A stretch of DNA of 64,000 nt, taken from assembly GCA_903918195.1 (NCBI GenBank), contig CAIXDS010000199.1, positions 1 through 64,000 on the forward strand, read 5' to 3'. The translations under genes were made by a program, and so were the position numbers. This document shows, in pieces, positions 36,194 to 46,155 of this stretch. Within the stretch, counting starts at the first letter, position 1. The number at the start of each line of letters is the position of its first letter. The notes below the pieces were generated by a model. That model did not search any database. It worked only from the letters and a program-made list of their open reading frames with translations, and was not told the origin of the DNA. Source of the DNA: an uncultured Acetobacteraceae bacterium (GTDB lineage Bacteria > Pseudomonadota > Alphaproteobacteria > Acetobacterales > Acetobacteraceae).

Positions 36194-37006
36194 ATGCATG
36201 ACCCGGAGCCGGATCAAGCCGCCGCTGAGCTGCGTCGCCTGCTCGACATCATGGCCGCCCTGCGCGATCCGGTGCGGGGCTGCCAATGGGATGTGGCACA
36301 GGATTTTGCGTCGATCGCCCCCTACACGATTGAGGAAGCCTACGAAGTGGCCGACGCGATCCTGCGGCGGGATTTTGCCGCCCTGCCGGACGAGCTCGGC
36401 GATCTGCTGTTCCAGGTAGTTTACCATGCCCGCATGGCCGAGGAGGAAGGCCGGTTCGGCTTCGCCGAGGTCGCCCGGCACATCGCCGACAAGATGGTGC
36501 GCCGCCATCCGCACGTGTTCGGCGACGCGGCGGCACGGACGGCCGGCATGCAGGTGGCAGCCTGGGAGGAACAGAAGGGCGCCGAGCGCGCCGCCCGGGC
36601 GGAAACCGGCACGCTGGCCGGCATTCCGCTCGGGCTGCCGGGGCTGACCCGTGCCGAAAAGCTGACGCGGCGCGCCGCCCGGGTGGGCTTCGACTGGCCC
36701 GATGCGCGCGCGGTGCTGGAAAAGCTCGACGAGGAAGTGGCGGAACTGCGCGCCGAGCTGGACGGCGCCGACCCGGCGCGGCTGGCCGACGAGCTGGGCG
36801 ATGTTCTGTTCGTCATGGCGAATCTGGCGCGCAAGCTGGGGCTGGATGCCGAACGCTGCCTGCGGGAAGCGAATTTCAAATTCGCCCGCAGGTTCGCCGG
36901 GGTGGAGGCGGCGCTGGCGGCCGAGGGACGCACGCCCGGGGATGCGACGCTGGAGGAGATGGAAGCGTTGTGGCAGGCGGTGAAGCGGGCGGAACGGGGC
37001 GGGTAA
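36194..37006 (+). CDS. mazG: Nucleoside triphosphate pyrophosphohydrolase MazG
   Basis: 270 aa with two MazG domains. GCQWDVAQDFASIAPYTIEEAYEVADAI and DELGDLLFQVVYHARMAEEEG carry the first EExxE/D metal set; the second is LDEEVAELRAEL and DELGDVLFVMANLARKLG. It hydrolyses NTPs and dNTPs to NMP and pyrophosphate, cleaning the nucleotide pool and affecting stringent signalling. The ATG at 36194 is close to serA's divergent start. It converges on the membrane protein gene at 37027. Confidence 0.95.
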   Translation: MHDPEPDQAAAELRRLLDIMAALRDPVRGCQWDVAQDFASIAPYTIEEAYEVADAILRRDFAALPDELGDLLFQVVYHARMAEEEGRFGFAEVARHIADKMVRRHPHVFGDAAARTAGMQVAAWEEQKGAERAARAETGTLAGIPLGLPGLTRAEKLTRRAARVGFDWPDARAVLEKLDEEVAELRAELDGADPARLADELGDVLFVMANLARKLGLDAERCLREANFKFARRFAGVEAALAAEGRTPGDATLEEMEALWQAVKRAERGG

Positions 37007-37026
37007 CCGCCTGCCGTCAGGACAGA

Positions 37027-37605
37027 TCACCGCAGCCTGGCGCGCAACTCCTCCAGCCGGGCGCGGTAGCCGGCCGCGTCGCCATAGTCGACAAAATCCT
37101 TGTAGCGATCATGCGCCGCGCGAACCTGCGTCGCATGCCGGATCGGGCACCAGAATTGCTCGGTCCGGCCGGCGATGTCGCGAGCATAGGCGATAACGCC
37201 GTTGCCATAGCCGCAATAGACGCAGTTCAGCTTCTCGATCGCGTTCAGATATTTCAGCCGATGCCGGTCAATGACGATGTACTGCCCGCGCCGCACGCGG
37301 CTGATGCCCCAGGCGGAAAAGCAGATCCACTGGAAGACCGTCAGGCTGAGGTCGAGCAGCGCAAACGGAATCACCATGGCGTAGATGACCGGTGCAACCG
37401 CGATGTGCCGCAACGGTGTCTGCATGAGGTAGCGCAGCACGCCGGTCCGTAACTGGCGATGCGCCTGTTCGACCTTGGCTTCGAACACCGCGCGGCCCTT
37501 GGCCAGCCGGAATTTGAACTGCGCCCGGTTCGCATCGAGCCGCCGCTCGATGTCATTTTCGATGGCCTGGATTTGCGCGAACAGGCGATCGAGCTCTTCA
37601 TTCAT
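37027..37605 (-). CDS. Conserved membrane protein with Cys motif
   Basis: 192 aa. Residues about 1-50 are a charged coiled-coil-like helix (LDRLFAQIQAIENDIERRLD). A hydrophobic segment follows (PVIYAMVIPFALLDLSLTVFQWICF), then a soluble part with LNAIEKLNCVYCGYGNG and FWCPIRHA. The three cysteines and nearby His could bind a metal. I recall similar proteins in diverse bacteria but know no function. It is downstream of parC on the same strand, after a perfect inverted repeat, so it may be its own unit. Confidence 0.75.
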   Translation of the reverse strand: MNEELDRLFAQIQAIENDIERRLDANRAQFKFRLAKGRAVFEAKVEQAHRQLRTGVLRYLMQTPLRHIAVAPVIYAMVIPFALLDLSLTVFQWICFSAWGISRVRRGQYIVIDRHRLKYLNAIEKLNCVYCGYGNGVIAYARDIAGRTEQFWCPIRHATQVRAAHDRYKDFVDYGDAAGYRARLEELRARLR

Positions 37606-37643
37606 GCCATGGTCCCTCGCCCGATCGCGGCGGCCGGCCCATG

Positions 37644-37667
37644 GATCTGGTCCCGCCGGACCAGATC
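37644..37667 (-). terminator. Perfect 10-bp hairpin after parC
   Basis: GATCTGGTCC and GGACCAGATC pair exactly around a 4-base loop, 36 bases after the parC stop. No T-run follows, so it is a non-canonical terminator or an operator for the next gene. Confidence 0.5.
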
Positions 37668-37702
37668 AGGTGGGCAATGCTAGCACGCCTATGGCGCGCC
37701 GC

Positions 37703-39922
37703 TCAGCCGAACTTGCCGTTCTTCGGGAACCCGTGCGGCGGGTTGCGGCCGATCTGGGCGCGCTCGCCGAGCCACTGGCGCAGATCGGTCTCGGTGCGGG
37801 TTCGCTCGCCCTGCCGCCAGCTCAGCCCGTCGGCAAGGCGGAACACGCGCACATCGCTGAGCGCGCCATCGCCGGTGAACTTCTGCAGAATAACCCCCGC
37901 CCCGCGTGCCAGTTCCGGCACCTGGTCCAGCGGAAACACCAGCAGCTTGTGGGTGCTGCCGATAACGGCCAGATGGTCCCCTTCGGCCGGCACGCAAATC
38001 ATCGCCTCCTCGCCCGGCCGCAGGTTCAGCACCTGCTTGCCGGTGCGCTTCTCGGCCGACAATTCCTCGCCCTTCACCAGAAAGCCCCGGCCGGCGCTGG
38101 AGGCGACCAGATAACGGACGCCGTCGCGCGGCACGAACAGCGCCGAAACCTCGTCCTCGTTGGTCAATTCCACCAGCAGCCGCACCGCCTGACCGTCGCC
38201 CCGGCCACGCGGCAGGTCGCCGGCCTTGAGCGTGTAGGCACGGCCATTGGTGGCGAACAGACACACCCGGTCGGTGGTCTCGCACGGCACCAGCAGGCGC
38301 AGCCGGTCGCCTTCCTTGAATTTTATCTCCTGCGGGTCGGTTCCATGGCCCTTGACCGCCCGAATCCAGCCCTTGTCCGACAGGATGACGGTGATCGGCT
38401 CACGTTCCATCAACGCCTCGGGAGTCACGTCGATCACCGGGCCGGCCTCGGCAAACACGCTGCGGCGATCGCCCAGGGGACCGCTGCCGAATTTCTTCCC
38501 GGTTTCCTCCAGCTCGCCGGCGATGCGGTTCCAGCGCTGCTTTTCATCCCCGAGCAGGGTCTGCAGGTCTTTCAGCTCCTTGCTGAGCGCCTTGTGCTCC
38601 TTGCGGATCTCCATTTCCTCCAGCTTGCGCAGGCTGCGCAGCCGCATGTTGAGGATGGCTTCCGCCTGCACATCGGAAAGTTCAAACGCCCGCATCAGCA
38701 CCGGTTTGGGCTCGTCCTCGCTGCGGATGATGCGGATCACCTCGTCAAGGTTGAGATAGACCTTGATGAAGCCGTCGAGAATCTCCAGCCGCCGCTCGAT
38801 CGCCGCCAGCCGGTGCTTCGACCGGCGGATCAGCACCTCGTGGCGATGGTCGAGCCAGGCGCGCAGCACCTCGCGCAGTCCCAGCACCCGCGGCGTGTGG
38901 TCGGCGGTCAACACGTTCATGTTGAGCGGGAACCGGCTTTCCAGCGCGGTGGCGCGGAACAGGCTCGCCATCAGCACGTCCGGCTCAACGCTGCGGGTTT
39001 TCGGCTCCAGCACCAGGCGCACCAGGTCGGTGCTCTCGTCGCGCACGTCGCCGAGCAGCGGCAGCTTCTTCTCCTCCAGCAGCTGGGCGATCTGCTCGAT
39101 CAGCTTCGCCTTCTGCACCTGATAGGGAATCTCCGTGACCACAATGGCCCAGGTGCCGAAGCGCCCCGGCTCGACCGCCCATTTCGCCCGCACCCGAAAC
39201 CCGCCACGGCCGGTCTCGTAGGCGGTCAGGATCGCCGCCGGCTCCTCGACGATGAGGCCGCCGGTGGGGAAATCGGGGCCGGGCATGTGCTTCAGCAGCG
39301 CGGCGGTGGTGATGGCGGGATCGCGCACCAGGGCGACCGCGGCGGCGCAGACCTCGCCGGCATTGTGCGGCGGAATCGAGGTGGCCATCCCCACCGCAAT
39401 GCCCGCCGAGCCATTGGCCAGCAGATTGGGGAAGCCGCCGGGCAGAACAACCGGCTCGCTCTCCTCGCCGTCATAGGTCGGGCGGAAATCGACGGCATCA
39501 TCGTCGATGCCGGCCAGCAGCGCCTTGGCCACCTCGGTGAGGCGCGCCTCGGTGTACCGCATGGCCGCGGCGTTATCGCCGTCGATATTGCCGAAATTGC
39601 CCTGGCCCTCGACCAGCGGGAAGCGCGCGGCGAAATCCTGCGCCAGCCGCACCAGCGCCTCGTACACCGAGGCGTCGCCGTGCGGATGGTATTTGCCGAT
39701 GACATCGCCGACCACGCGGGCGCATTTCTTGAACCCGGCAGTCGGGTCCAGGCGCAACTGGTGCATGGCATAGACCAGCCGCCGGTGCACCGGCTTGAGC
39801 CCGTCGCGCACATCGGGCAGCGAGCGCGACATGATGGTGGACAGCGCATAGGCGAGGTAACGCTCGCTCAGCGCATCCGCCAGCTTGGTGTCTTCGATCG
39901 TCCCGGCCGCATCGTCAGGCAT
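37703..39922 (-). CDS. parC: DNA topoisomerase IV subunit A
   Basis: 739 aa. It cuts and rejoins DNA to separate sister chromosomes. [41 protein letters not shown] and the active-site Tyr in [10 protein letters not shown] (about 118) identify the GyrA/ParC family. The shorter C-terminal region and the lack of a GyrA-box fit ParC better than GyrA. The start overlaps the recO stop by 8 bases, so it is translationally coupled in the era-recO-parC line. Confidence 0.93.
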   Translation of the reverse strand: MPDDAAGTIEDTKLADALSERYLAYALSTIMSRSLPDVRDGLKPVHRRLVYAMHQLRLDPTAGFKKCARVVGDVIGKYHPHGDASVYEALVRLAQDFAARFPLVEGQGNFGNIDGDNAAAMRYTEARLTEVAKALLAGIDDDAVDFRPTYDGEESEPVVLPGGFPNLLANGSAGIAVGMATSIPPHNAGEVCAAAVALVRDPAITTAALLKHMPGPDFPTGGLIVEEPAAILTAYETGRGGFRVRAKWAVEPGRFGTWAIVVTEIPYQVQKAKLIEQIAQLLEEKKLPLLGDVRDESTDLVRLVLEPKTRSVEPDVLMASLFRATALESRFPLNMNVLTADHTPRVLGLREVLRAWLDHRHEVLIRRSKHRLAAIERRLEILDGFIKVYLNLDEVIRIIRSEDEPKPVLMRAFELSDVQAEAILNMRLRSLRKLEEMEIRKEHKALSKELKDLQTLLGDEKQRWNRIAGELEETGKKFGSGPLGDRRSVFAEAGPVIDVTPEALMEREPITVILSDKGWIRAVKGHGTDPQEIKFKEGDRLRLLVPCETTDRVCLFATNGRAYTLKAGDLPRGRGDGQAVRLLVELTNEDEVSALFVPRDGVRYLVASSAGRGFLVKGEELSAEKRTGKQVLNLRPGEEAMICVPAEGDHLAVIGSTHKLLVFPLDQVPELARGAGVILQKFTGDGALSDVRVFRLADGLSWRQGERTRTETDLRQWLGERAQIGRNPPHGFPKNGKFG

Positions 39923-40655
39923 CCGATTCCGTCCCCGCCATGGTCGTCACCCGGTCGTACAGCGCCTGCCGGGCCAGGGGCAACGGGCGGTGGCGCAGGC
40001 CGAACACATCGCGGGCGAGAAAATACCCGGTCAGGCGCAACCCGTCGCGCCACTGCACCGGATCACCCTCCCCCTGGCCGAGCAGCAGGGCCGGCAGCGG
40101 CAGCATCCGCGGCGCCCATGTGCCCGCCCCGTCCGCCGACAGCGCCCGGCCCGATTTCGGGCTGACATACACGAGTCCCTCGGTCGCCCCGGTGACCGGA
40201 CATGACGACAAGTCCAGGCCATACCCAAGATCGGCCAGCAGCAGCGCTTCCCAGCGAATCTGCTCGGCCAGCATGGCGGAGCCGCGCGACAGGCGGGCGA
40301 TCAGGTGCAGCAGGACATCGAACACCCGCGGGTGCGCCTCACGCTCCGGCAGCGCGCCCTCGGCCACCGCACAGGCGGCGGTCAGCATCCCAAGCTGCAA
40401 CGCGTCATCCATGGCGAGGGCCGCGGCGGGGTGGATGAGTTCGGCGGTGAAGCTGCCGAGTTGATCAGAGAGGCGCCCGACCCAGCGCACCTGGGCGAGA
40501 TTCCCCGGCTGCCACAGCGCCGCACGGCCGCGGCTGGCCCCGCCACGGGCGAGGCCACGATGGGCGCCGTGCGCTTCGGTCATGACGGTGGCAATGGCGT
40601 CGCCCTCGCCGAATGGGCGGACGTCGAGGATGATGGCGGGGGCTTCCCAGTCCAT
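39915..40655 (-). CDS. recO: DNA repair protein RecO
   Basis: 246 aa. RecO helps load RecA through RecFOR. The N-terminal OB-fold start is [30 protein letters not shown], then [52 protein letters not shown] matches the family's C-terminal part. The CxxC zinc pairs seen in some RecO proteins are absent. It lies after era with a gap filled by two inverted copies of the hairpin repeat. Confidence 0.92.
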   Translation of the reverse strand: MDWEAPAIILDVRPFGEGDAIATVMTEAHGAHRGLARGGASRGRAALWQPGNLAQVRWVGRLSDQLGSFTAELIHPAAALAMDDALQLGMLTAACAVAEGALPEREAHPRVFDVLLHLIARLSRGSAMLAEQIRWEALLLADLGYGLDLSSCPVTGATEGLVYVSPKSGRALSADGAGTWAPRMLPLPALLLGQGEGDPVQWRDGLRLTGYFLARDVFGLRHRPLPLARQALYDRVTTMAGTESDA

Positions 40656-40671
40656 GGTGGCCTCTGCGAGG

Positions 40672-40794
40672 AAGGAAGGCCAGGGCTCTGCCCTGGACCC
40701 GCCAAGGGCCGAGAGGCCCCTGGACCCCGCTACTTAAGGAATGGGTTCTAAGGGCTCCGCCCTTAGCGGGTCCAGCAGAGCCCTGGCCTTCCTT
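40672..40794. repeat. GC-hairpin repeat, two inverted copies between era and recO
   Basis: Copy 3a (40672 to about 40731) reads AAGGAAGGCCAGGGCTCT onward. Copy 3b (40736-40794) is the reverse complement of the same unit, ending CCTGGCCTTCCTT and overlapping the era stop codon (40793-40795). Together they could fold into one long cruciform inside an otherwise co-directional housekeeping block. Confidence 0.82.
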
Positions 40795-41701
40795 ACCCCG
40801 GATCGTCCAGCCCAAGCGCCCGCAGCCGCGCCCCCTCCTCATCCCACCCGGCCCGCTCGCGCACATTCAGGAACAGGTGCACCTTACGCTCCAGCAGCCG
40901 GGCCAGTTCGCCGCGGGCGCGGGCGCCGATGTCGCGGATGCGGCTGCCGCCCTCGCCGATCAGAATCGCCTTCTGGCCGGCGCGCGCGACATAGATCGTG
41001 GCCTCGATGCGTACCGAGCCGTCGCGCCGCTCCTGCCAGCTCTCCGTTTCCACCGTGGTGCCGTACGGCACCTCCTCATGAGTCTGCAGGAAGATTTGCT
41101 CGCGCACGATCTCCGCCGCCAGCAGCCGGTCGGGCACGTCGGTGAGGTCGTCGGCGGGATAAAGATGTGGGCCGGGCGGCATGGCATCGGCGAGCGCCTG
41201 AACCAGCGTGTCCAGCCCGTCGCCGTTGGCGGCGCTGACCATGAAGGTCTGCTCGAAGGAAACGATGCCGTTCAGGTCCGCGGTCAGCGGCAGCAGGGCG
41301 CGCGGGTCAATCAGATCGACCTTGTTGAGCACCAGCCAGGCCCGGCCGCCGCGCTCGCGCAGGCGTTCGGCAATGGCACGCACACCAGGGGTCAGGCCGG
41401 CCCGGGCATCGACCAGCAACAGCACCAGATCGGCGTCCTGCGCCCCGGTCCAGGCCGCGTGCACCATGGCGCGGTCAAGCCGCCGGCGCGGTTGAAAAAT
41501 GCCGGGCGTGTCCACCAGCAGAATCTGGGTGGCGCCACGCATCAGAATGCCGAGCACGCGGAAGCGGGTGGTCTGCGCCTTCGGGCTGACGATCGACAGT
41601 TTGGCCCCGGTCACCCGGTTCAGCAGGGTGGATTTCCCGGCATTGGGGGCGCCGACGATCGCCGCGAAGCCGCAGCGTGTCGCGGGGGAGGAGTCGCTCA
41701 T
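40793..41701 (-). CDS. era: GTPase Era
   Basis: 302 aa. An essential GTPase for 30S ribosome maturation that binds the 16S rRNA 3' end. GAPNAGKST (G1), TTRF, DTPG (G3) and NKVDL (G4) give the GTPase; EGGSRIRDIGARARGELARLL near the end is the KH RNA-binding domain. Its ATG overlaps the rnc stop (ATGA). Confidence 0.97.
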   Translation of the reverse strand: MSDSSPATRCGFAAIVGAPNAGKSTLLNRVTGAKLSIVSPKAQTTRFRVLGILMRGATQILLVDTPGIFQPRRRLDRAMVHAAWTGAQDADLVLLLVDARAGLTPGVRAIAERLRERGGRAWLVLNKVDLIDPRALLPLTADLNGIVSFEQTFMVSAANGDGLDTLVQALADAMPPGPHLYPADDLTDVPDRLLAAEIVREQIFLQTHEEVPYGTTVETESWQERRDGSVRIEATIYVARAGQKAILIGEGGSRIRDIGARARGELARLLERKVHLFLNVRERAGWDEEGARLRALGLDDPG

Positions 41702-42507
41702 GCGCCCAGCTTTCCCAACAAATCGGCCGCGGCCAGCCGTTCGGCGACCCGCTTGCTGCCGGCGGTGCCGCTGCCGTCATGGCCGGCGGCCGAAACGCCG
41801 ATGACGAACACCGGATCGTGCGGCGGCCCCTCCCGCGAGAGCAGCGCGTAGCTGGGCAGATTCATGCCGCGGGCGAGCAGCCATTCCTGCAGCGCGGTTT
41901 TCGGGTCCTTGGGCGGCTCGGCGAGGCCGGACATCGCCTCCTCCCAGGCGCGGCGCACGAAGCGGCGCGCCGGCTCCAGGCCGCCGTCGAGATAAAGCGC
42001 GCCGATCAAAGCCTCCATGGCATCGGCCAGGACGGTGGCCAGCTTGCGCACGCCGGCGCGCGATTCCCCGGGCGCCACCGACAGCGCGGTGGGCAGGCCG
42101 AGCTGGTGGGCGATGGCGGCCAGCACGGGTTGCGACACCAGATGGGCGAGCCGCGGGCCAAGCTGGCCTTCCTGCTCGTCGGGAAAGCGCTCGGCCAGCC
42201 ACTCGGCAATCAGCAGACCGAGCACCCGGTCGCCGACGAATTCCAGCCGTTCGTTCGACCCCGCGCCGCTGCGGCGCGCGGTGCGCCCGCGCGACAGCGC
42301 CCGGCCGACCACGGCGGAACGATGGGTCAGCGCCTCGCGCAGCAGGTCCGGGCGGGCGAAATCGTGGCCGAGGAGATCCTGTGCCTGATGGGTCTCGCGG
42401 TCAGGCGTCTCGCCGCCCGGCGCCGCAGGGACCGAAGCGGACGCGGCCGGGGCGGCGATCAGGAAATGCCCGTGAACAGCCGGCGCCAGCGAATATCGAA
42501 CGGCCAC
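41698..42507 (-). CDS. rnc: Ribonuclease III
   Basis: 269 aa with a GTG start at 42507, which has GGGAGG seven bases ahead; a GTG at 42522 is the alternative. Either way it overlaps the lepB end by about 50 bases. It cleaves double-stranded RNA, including rRNA precursors. NERLEFVGDRVLGLLIAEWL is the signature and ADAMEALIGALYLDGG holds the second acidic pair; a double-stranded RNA-binding domain ends the protein. The N-terminus is 30 or so residues longer than usual and Ala/Pro-rich. Confidence 0.93.
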   Translation of the reverse strand: MAVRYSLAPAVHGHFLIAAPAASASVPAAPGGETPDRETHQAQDLLGHDFARPDLLREALTHRSAVVGRALSRGRTARRSGAGSNERLEFVGDRVLGLLIAEWLAERFPDEQEGQLGPRLAHLVSQPVLAAIAHQLGLPTALSVAPGESRAGVRKLATVLADAMEALIGALYLDGGLEPARRFVRRAWEEAMSGLAEPPKDPKTALQEWLLARGMNLPSYALLSREGPPHDPVFVIGVSAAGHDGSGTAGSKRVAERLAAADLLGKLGA

Positions 42508-43223
42508 TCCCAGACCTCCCACAGCGACGCCGAGCCGCCGACCGAGAGGAAGATGAACTCGGCGCGGCCGACCAGGTTCTCGACCGGCACGAAGCCGACG
42601 GCATTCAGCACGCGGCTGTCCAGCGAGTTGTCGCGGTTGTCGCCCATGGCAAACACATAGCCCTCGGGCACCTTGTATTCCTGGGTATTGTCGAGCGGCC
42701 CGTCATCGGTCGCCTTCAGGATATAGTGCTCGACGAAGTGGTCGGGACCGTCCGGCAGGAATTCCAGGTAGCGCTTGAGCAGCATGCGCGGGCCGTCATT
42801 GTCGGCCATGTAATCGCCGGCCGGCTTGCGCTGGACCATCGTGCCGTTGATGTAGAGCTGGCCGGCCTTCATCTGGATGCGGTCGCCGGGCAGGCCGACG
42901 ATGCGCTTGATGTAGTCCTGGCTGGTGTCGCGCGGCAGCTTGAACACAGCGACGTCGCCGCGCTCCGGCAGCCGGCCGAAGATGCGGCCGCTGAACAGCG
43001 GCGGCGACAGCGGCAGCGAAAAATGAGAATAGCCGTAGCTGTATTTCGACACGAACAGATAGTCGCCCACCAGCAGCGTGGGGATCATCGACCCGGACGG
43101 GATATTGAACGGCTCGAACGCGACCGTGCGGATCGCGATGGCAATCAGGCCGGCATAAAGAATGGTCTTGATGTTCTCGATCAGAACGCCGGACTTGCGC
43201 CTGGCCATGAGTTGCTGCGGCAT
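42459..43223 (-). CDS. lepB: Signal peptidase I
   Basis: 254 aa. It removes signal peptides of secreted proteins at the outer face of the inner membrane. One N-terminal helix (LIENIKTILYAGLIAIAIRTVAFE) is followed by the Ser nucleophile in PSGSMIPTLLVGD, the Lys in YIKRIVGLPGDRI (about 108) and GDNRDNSLDSR. It stands where pdxJ-acpS-lepB is common in proteobacteria, but neither pdxJ nor acpS is present here; spoT follows directly. Confidence 0.96.
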   Translation of the reverse strand: MPQQLMARRKSGVLIENIKTILYAGLIAIAIRTVAFEPFNIPSGSMIPTLLVGDYLFVSKYSYGYSHFSLPLSPPLFSGRIFGRLPERGDVAVFKLPRDTSQDYIKRIVGLPGDRIQMKAGQLYINGTMVQRKPAGDYMADNDGPRMLLKRYLEFLPDGPDHFVEHYILKATDDGPLDNTQEYKVPEGYVFAMGDNRDNSLDSRVLNAVGFVPVENLVGRAEFIFLSVGGSASLWEVWEWPFDIRWRRLFTGIS

Positions 43224-43323
43224 GGGGATGTCGGTCTAACTCCGGGGCCAGGGCGTTCGGGCGGTGGGGGCGGATGAAGCCTTTCCCACCCCCGCGTGTC
43301 AAGCAAGGCGCGCCCTGGGCCTG

Positions 43324-45633
43324 CTATCCCCTCGCCCGCTCCACTTGGTGCACGGCGCTGGCCGCCCGCAGCCCGGCGATGACGCGGCTGAGATGGCCGA
43401 GGTCGCGCACCTCGACATCCACCACCGCCTCGAAAAAATCGGCCTGCCGACTGACCACCCGCAGCGAGGCGACCGTGCCATCCTGCTTGGTGATGGCGTT
43501 GGTGATCTCGCCCAGCGCCGCCGGTTCGTTGCTGGCGATCACCGAAACCCGGCCGGTATGCCCCTCGCCCTTCTCCTTGGCATCGAAGGCGGCCGGCTCC
43601 CAGTCCACGTCGATGAACCGCTCCGGCGTGGCGGCGAAGCTTTCCAGCGTCGGGCACTCGCGGGTGTGGATGGTCACGCCCTTGCCGGTGGTGACGATGC
43701 CGACGATGCGGTCGCCCGGCAGCGGGTGGCAGCAGCCGGCGTAGTGGATCGCCATGCCGGCGACCAGCCCGCTGATCGGCAGCCCCTTGCCGCCGCCGGG
43801 CCGCGGCGCCCGGGTCGGCAGGTTGGGCAGCATGCGGGGTGCCCGCGCCGCCGGGCGCAGCTCCGGATAGGCGGTGTTGACCACCTCGCGCGCGCCGATA
43901 TCGCCCTTGCCGACCGCCACATACAAATCGTCCAGCGTCGCCGCCTTCAGGGCCTTGAGCGCCCCCTCCAGCACCTTTTCCGCGCCGTCCACCCCCTCCT
44001 GGCGGACCGCTTTGGCCAGCGCCGACTTGCCGGTGTCGCGGTATTGCTGGCGCTGCTGCTGCTGCACGTAGCGGCGGATGCGCGCGCGCGCCTTGCCGGT
44101 AACGACAAACCGCTCCCATTGCGGGCTCGGCGTGCCGCCGCGCGAGGTCATGATCTCGACCTGATCGCCGTTCTGCAGCTCGTGGCGCAGCGGCAGCAGG
44201 CGGCCGTTGATCTTGGCGCCGACGCAGGTATCGCCAACCTGGCTGTGCACGGCGTAGGCGAAATCCACCGGCGTCGCCCCGCGCGGCAGCTGGATCAGCT
44301 GGCCCTTCGGCGTGAAGCAGAACACCTGGTCCTGATAAAGCTCCAGCCTGGTGTTCTCGAGGAACTCGTCAGGCGTGGAGTTTTCCAGGATTTCCAGCAG
44401 ATCCTGCACCCAGCGGAAGCGCTGCGCCTCGGCCGCCGAGGCATCGTGCTGCTTGTAGATCCAGTGCGCCGCCACGCCGTTCTCGGCAATGTCGTGCATC
44501 TCGGAGGTGCGGATCTGCACCTCGATCTTCTGGTTGCGCGGCTCGCGTAGTGTCACGCCGGTGTGCAGGCTGCGGTAGCCGTTCGGCTTGGGGGTGGAGA
44601 TGTAATCCTTGAAACGGCCGGCGATCACCGGATAGGCGGCGTGCACCGCGCCGAGCGCGCCGTAGCAGGCATCCCGCGTCGGCACCACGATGCGGAACGC
44701 CATGATGTCGGACAACTGCTCGAACTGCACGTTGCGCCGCTGCATCTTCTCCCAGATCGAGTACGGCGATTTCTCGCGGCCGCTCACATCGACCCGCTCG
44801 ATGCCGAAATCGTGGCAGATCTTGGCGAGTTCGGTGCGCACCTCCTCGATCACGTCGGCCCCCTGGCCGCGCAGGAAGTTCAGCCGCGCCTGGATGGTCT
44901 CGTACGCCTCGGGCTCCAGCTGCGCGAAGGCCAGCGTCTGCAGCTCGCTCTTGACCGAATCCATGCCGATGCGCTCGGCCAGCGGCGCATAGATATCCAT
45001 GGTTTCGCGGGCGATGCGCTGGCGCCGCGGCGCCTGATCGACGAAATGCAGCGTGCGCATGTTGTGCAGCCGGTCGGCCAGCTTGACCAGCAGCACGCGG
45101 ATGTCGCGGCTCATCGCCAGCACGAGCTTGCGGAAGTTCTCCGCCTGCTTGGTGCGGTCGGACTGCAGTTCCAGCCGGGTCAGCTTGGTCACGCCGTCCA
45201 CCAGGCCGGCGATCTCCGGCCCGAAGCGGCGCTCCAGCTCGGCGCGGGTGACGCCGGTATCCTCGATCACGTCGTGCAGCAGGGCGGTGACGATGCTGCC
45301 CACGTCGAGCCGGTAGCCAGCCAGGATTTCGGCGACCGCGACCGGATGGGTAATATACGGGTCGCCGTTGTCGCGCTTCTGGTCGCGGTGGGCTTCAGCG
45401 GCCAGCCGGAAGGCGGCCTCGACGAGGCCGGTATCGGCCTTGGGGTCGTAGCTGTGGATACGAGCGATCAGTTTGCCGATATCGACCGCCGGCGCCGGCT
45501 CAGCCGGTCGCTGCGGCGTGAATTCAGCCGCCCGCTGCGAAGGGGACGTAACCGTGGAGGGCGGCGCCGTGGTGGCTCCGTCGGGACCGGCAGCCGGCGC
45601 GGCGCGCCAGCCTGCTGGAGCGCCGCCCGTCAT
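43324..45633 (-). CDS. spoT: Bifunctional (p)ppGpp synthase/hydrolase (Rel/SpoT)
   Basis: 769 aa. It makes and breaks the alarmone (p)ppGpp. The HD hydrolase domain is intact (AHRDQKRDNGDPYITHP, LLHDVIEDTGV, LADRLHNMRTL). The synthetase domain has GREKSPYSIWEKMQRR, PKPNGYRSLHT and EVQIRTSEMHDIAENG. TGS, the zinc-finger-like helical region with AGCCHPLPGDRIVG, and a C-terminal ACT domain follow. Alphaproteobacteria usually have one such enzyme. The ATG lies 6 bases after the rpoZ stop. Confidence 0.96.
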   Translation of the reverse strand: MTGGAPAGWRAAPAAGPDGATTAPPSTVTSPSQRAAEFTPQRPAEPAPAVDIGKLIARIHSYDPKADTGLVEAAFRLAAEAHRDQKRDNGDPYITHPVAVAEILAGYRLDVGSIVTALLHDVIEDTGVTRAELERRFGPEIAGLVDGVTKLTRLELQSDRTKQAENFRKLVLAMSRDIRVLLVKLADRLHNMRTLHFVDQAPRRQRIARETMDIYAPLAERIGMDSVKSELQTLAFAQLEPEAYETIQARLNFLRGQGADVIEEVRTELAKICHDFGIERVDVSGREKSPYSIWEKMQRRNVQFEQLSDIMAFRIVVPTRDACYGALGAVHAAYPVIAGRFKDYISTPKPNGYRSLHTGVTLREPRNQKIEVQIRTSEMHDIAENGVAAHWIYKQHDASAAEAQRFRWVQDLLEILENSTPDEFLENTRLELYQDQVFCFTPKGQLIQLPRGATPVDFAYAVHSQVGDTCVGAKINGRLLPLRHELQNGDQVEIMTSRGGTPSPQWERFVVTGKARARIRRYVQQQQRQQYRDTGKSALAKAVRQEGVDGAEKVLEGALKALKAATLDDLYVAVGKGDIGAREVVNTAYPELRPAARAPRMLPNLPTRAPRPGGGKGLPISGLVAGMAIHYAGCCHPLPGDRIVGIVTTGKGVTIHTRECPTLESFAATPERFIDVDWEPAAFDAKEKGEGHTGRVSVIASNEPAALGEITNAITKQDGTVASLRVVSRQADFFEAVVDVEVRDLGHLSRVIAGLRAASAVHQVERARG

Positions 45634-45639
45634 GTCCTG

Positions 45640-46044
45640 CTACCGGCGCCGGCCGCCAAGCTCCGCCTCGATGGCCGCCTCGAGGTCGTCGGGCGCGAAG
45701 TCATCGGCCTCCACAGGCAATTGCTGCGCCTCATCGTCGGCCGAGATATCCTGCAACCCGAAGATGTTCTGGTCGGTCGGGATGAGGTCCAGCACCTCCT
45801 CGTCGGCCGGCTCCGGCTCGGGCGCGCGGGAGAGCGACTTGATCAGGTCCTGCTCCAGCTTCTCCAACGGGATGGTCTCGTCGGCAATCTCGCGCAGGGC
45901 AACGACCGGGTTCTTGTCGTTGTCGCGGTCCAGGGTGATTTCCTCGCCGCGCGACAGATTGCGCGCGCGCTGGGCGGCGAGCAGAACCAGCTCAAAGCGG
46001 TTCGGGATCTTCTGAACGCAGTCTTCAACGGTGACGCGCGCCAT
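45640..46044 (-). CDS. rpoZ: RNA polymerase omega subunit
   Basis: 134 aa. [31 protein letters not shown] is the conserved core; the acidic C-terminal tail ([13 protein letters not shown]...) is longer than in E. coli, as in other alphaproteobacteria. It assists assembly of the RNA polymerase beta-prime subunit. Directly upstream of spoT in the same operon. Confidence 0.96.
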   Translation of the reverse strand: MARVTVEDCVQKIPNRFELVLLAAQRARNLSRGEEITLDRDNDKNPVVALREIADETIPLEKLEQDLIKSLSRAPEPEPADEEVLDLIPTDQNIFGLQDISADDEAQQLPVEADDFAPDDLEAAIEAELGGRRR

Positions 46045-46155
46045 GCGCTCAACCTCCGGTCGGCAGTACGGGTGATTGACCTAGATACGGCCGCACCCGC
46101 GCAAGCGCAAGGTATTGCTGCACAGCAACACGCGCCGCCGCCTGCAACGCAGCCA

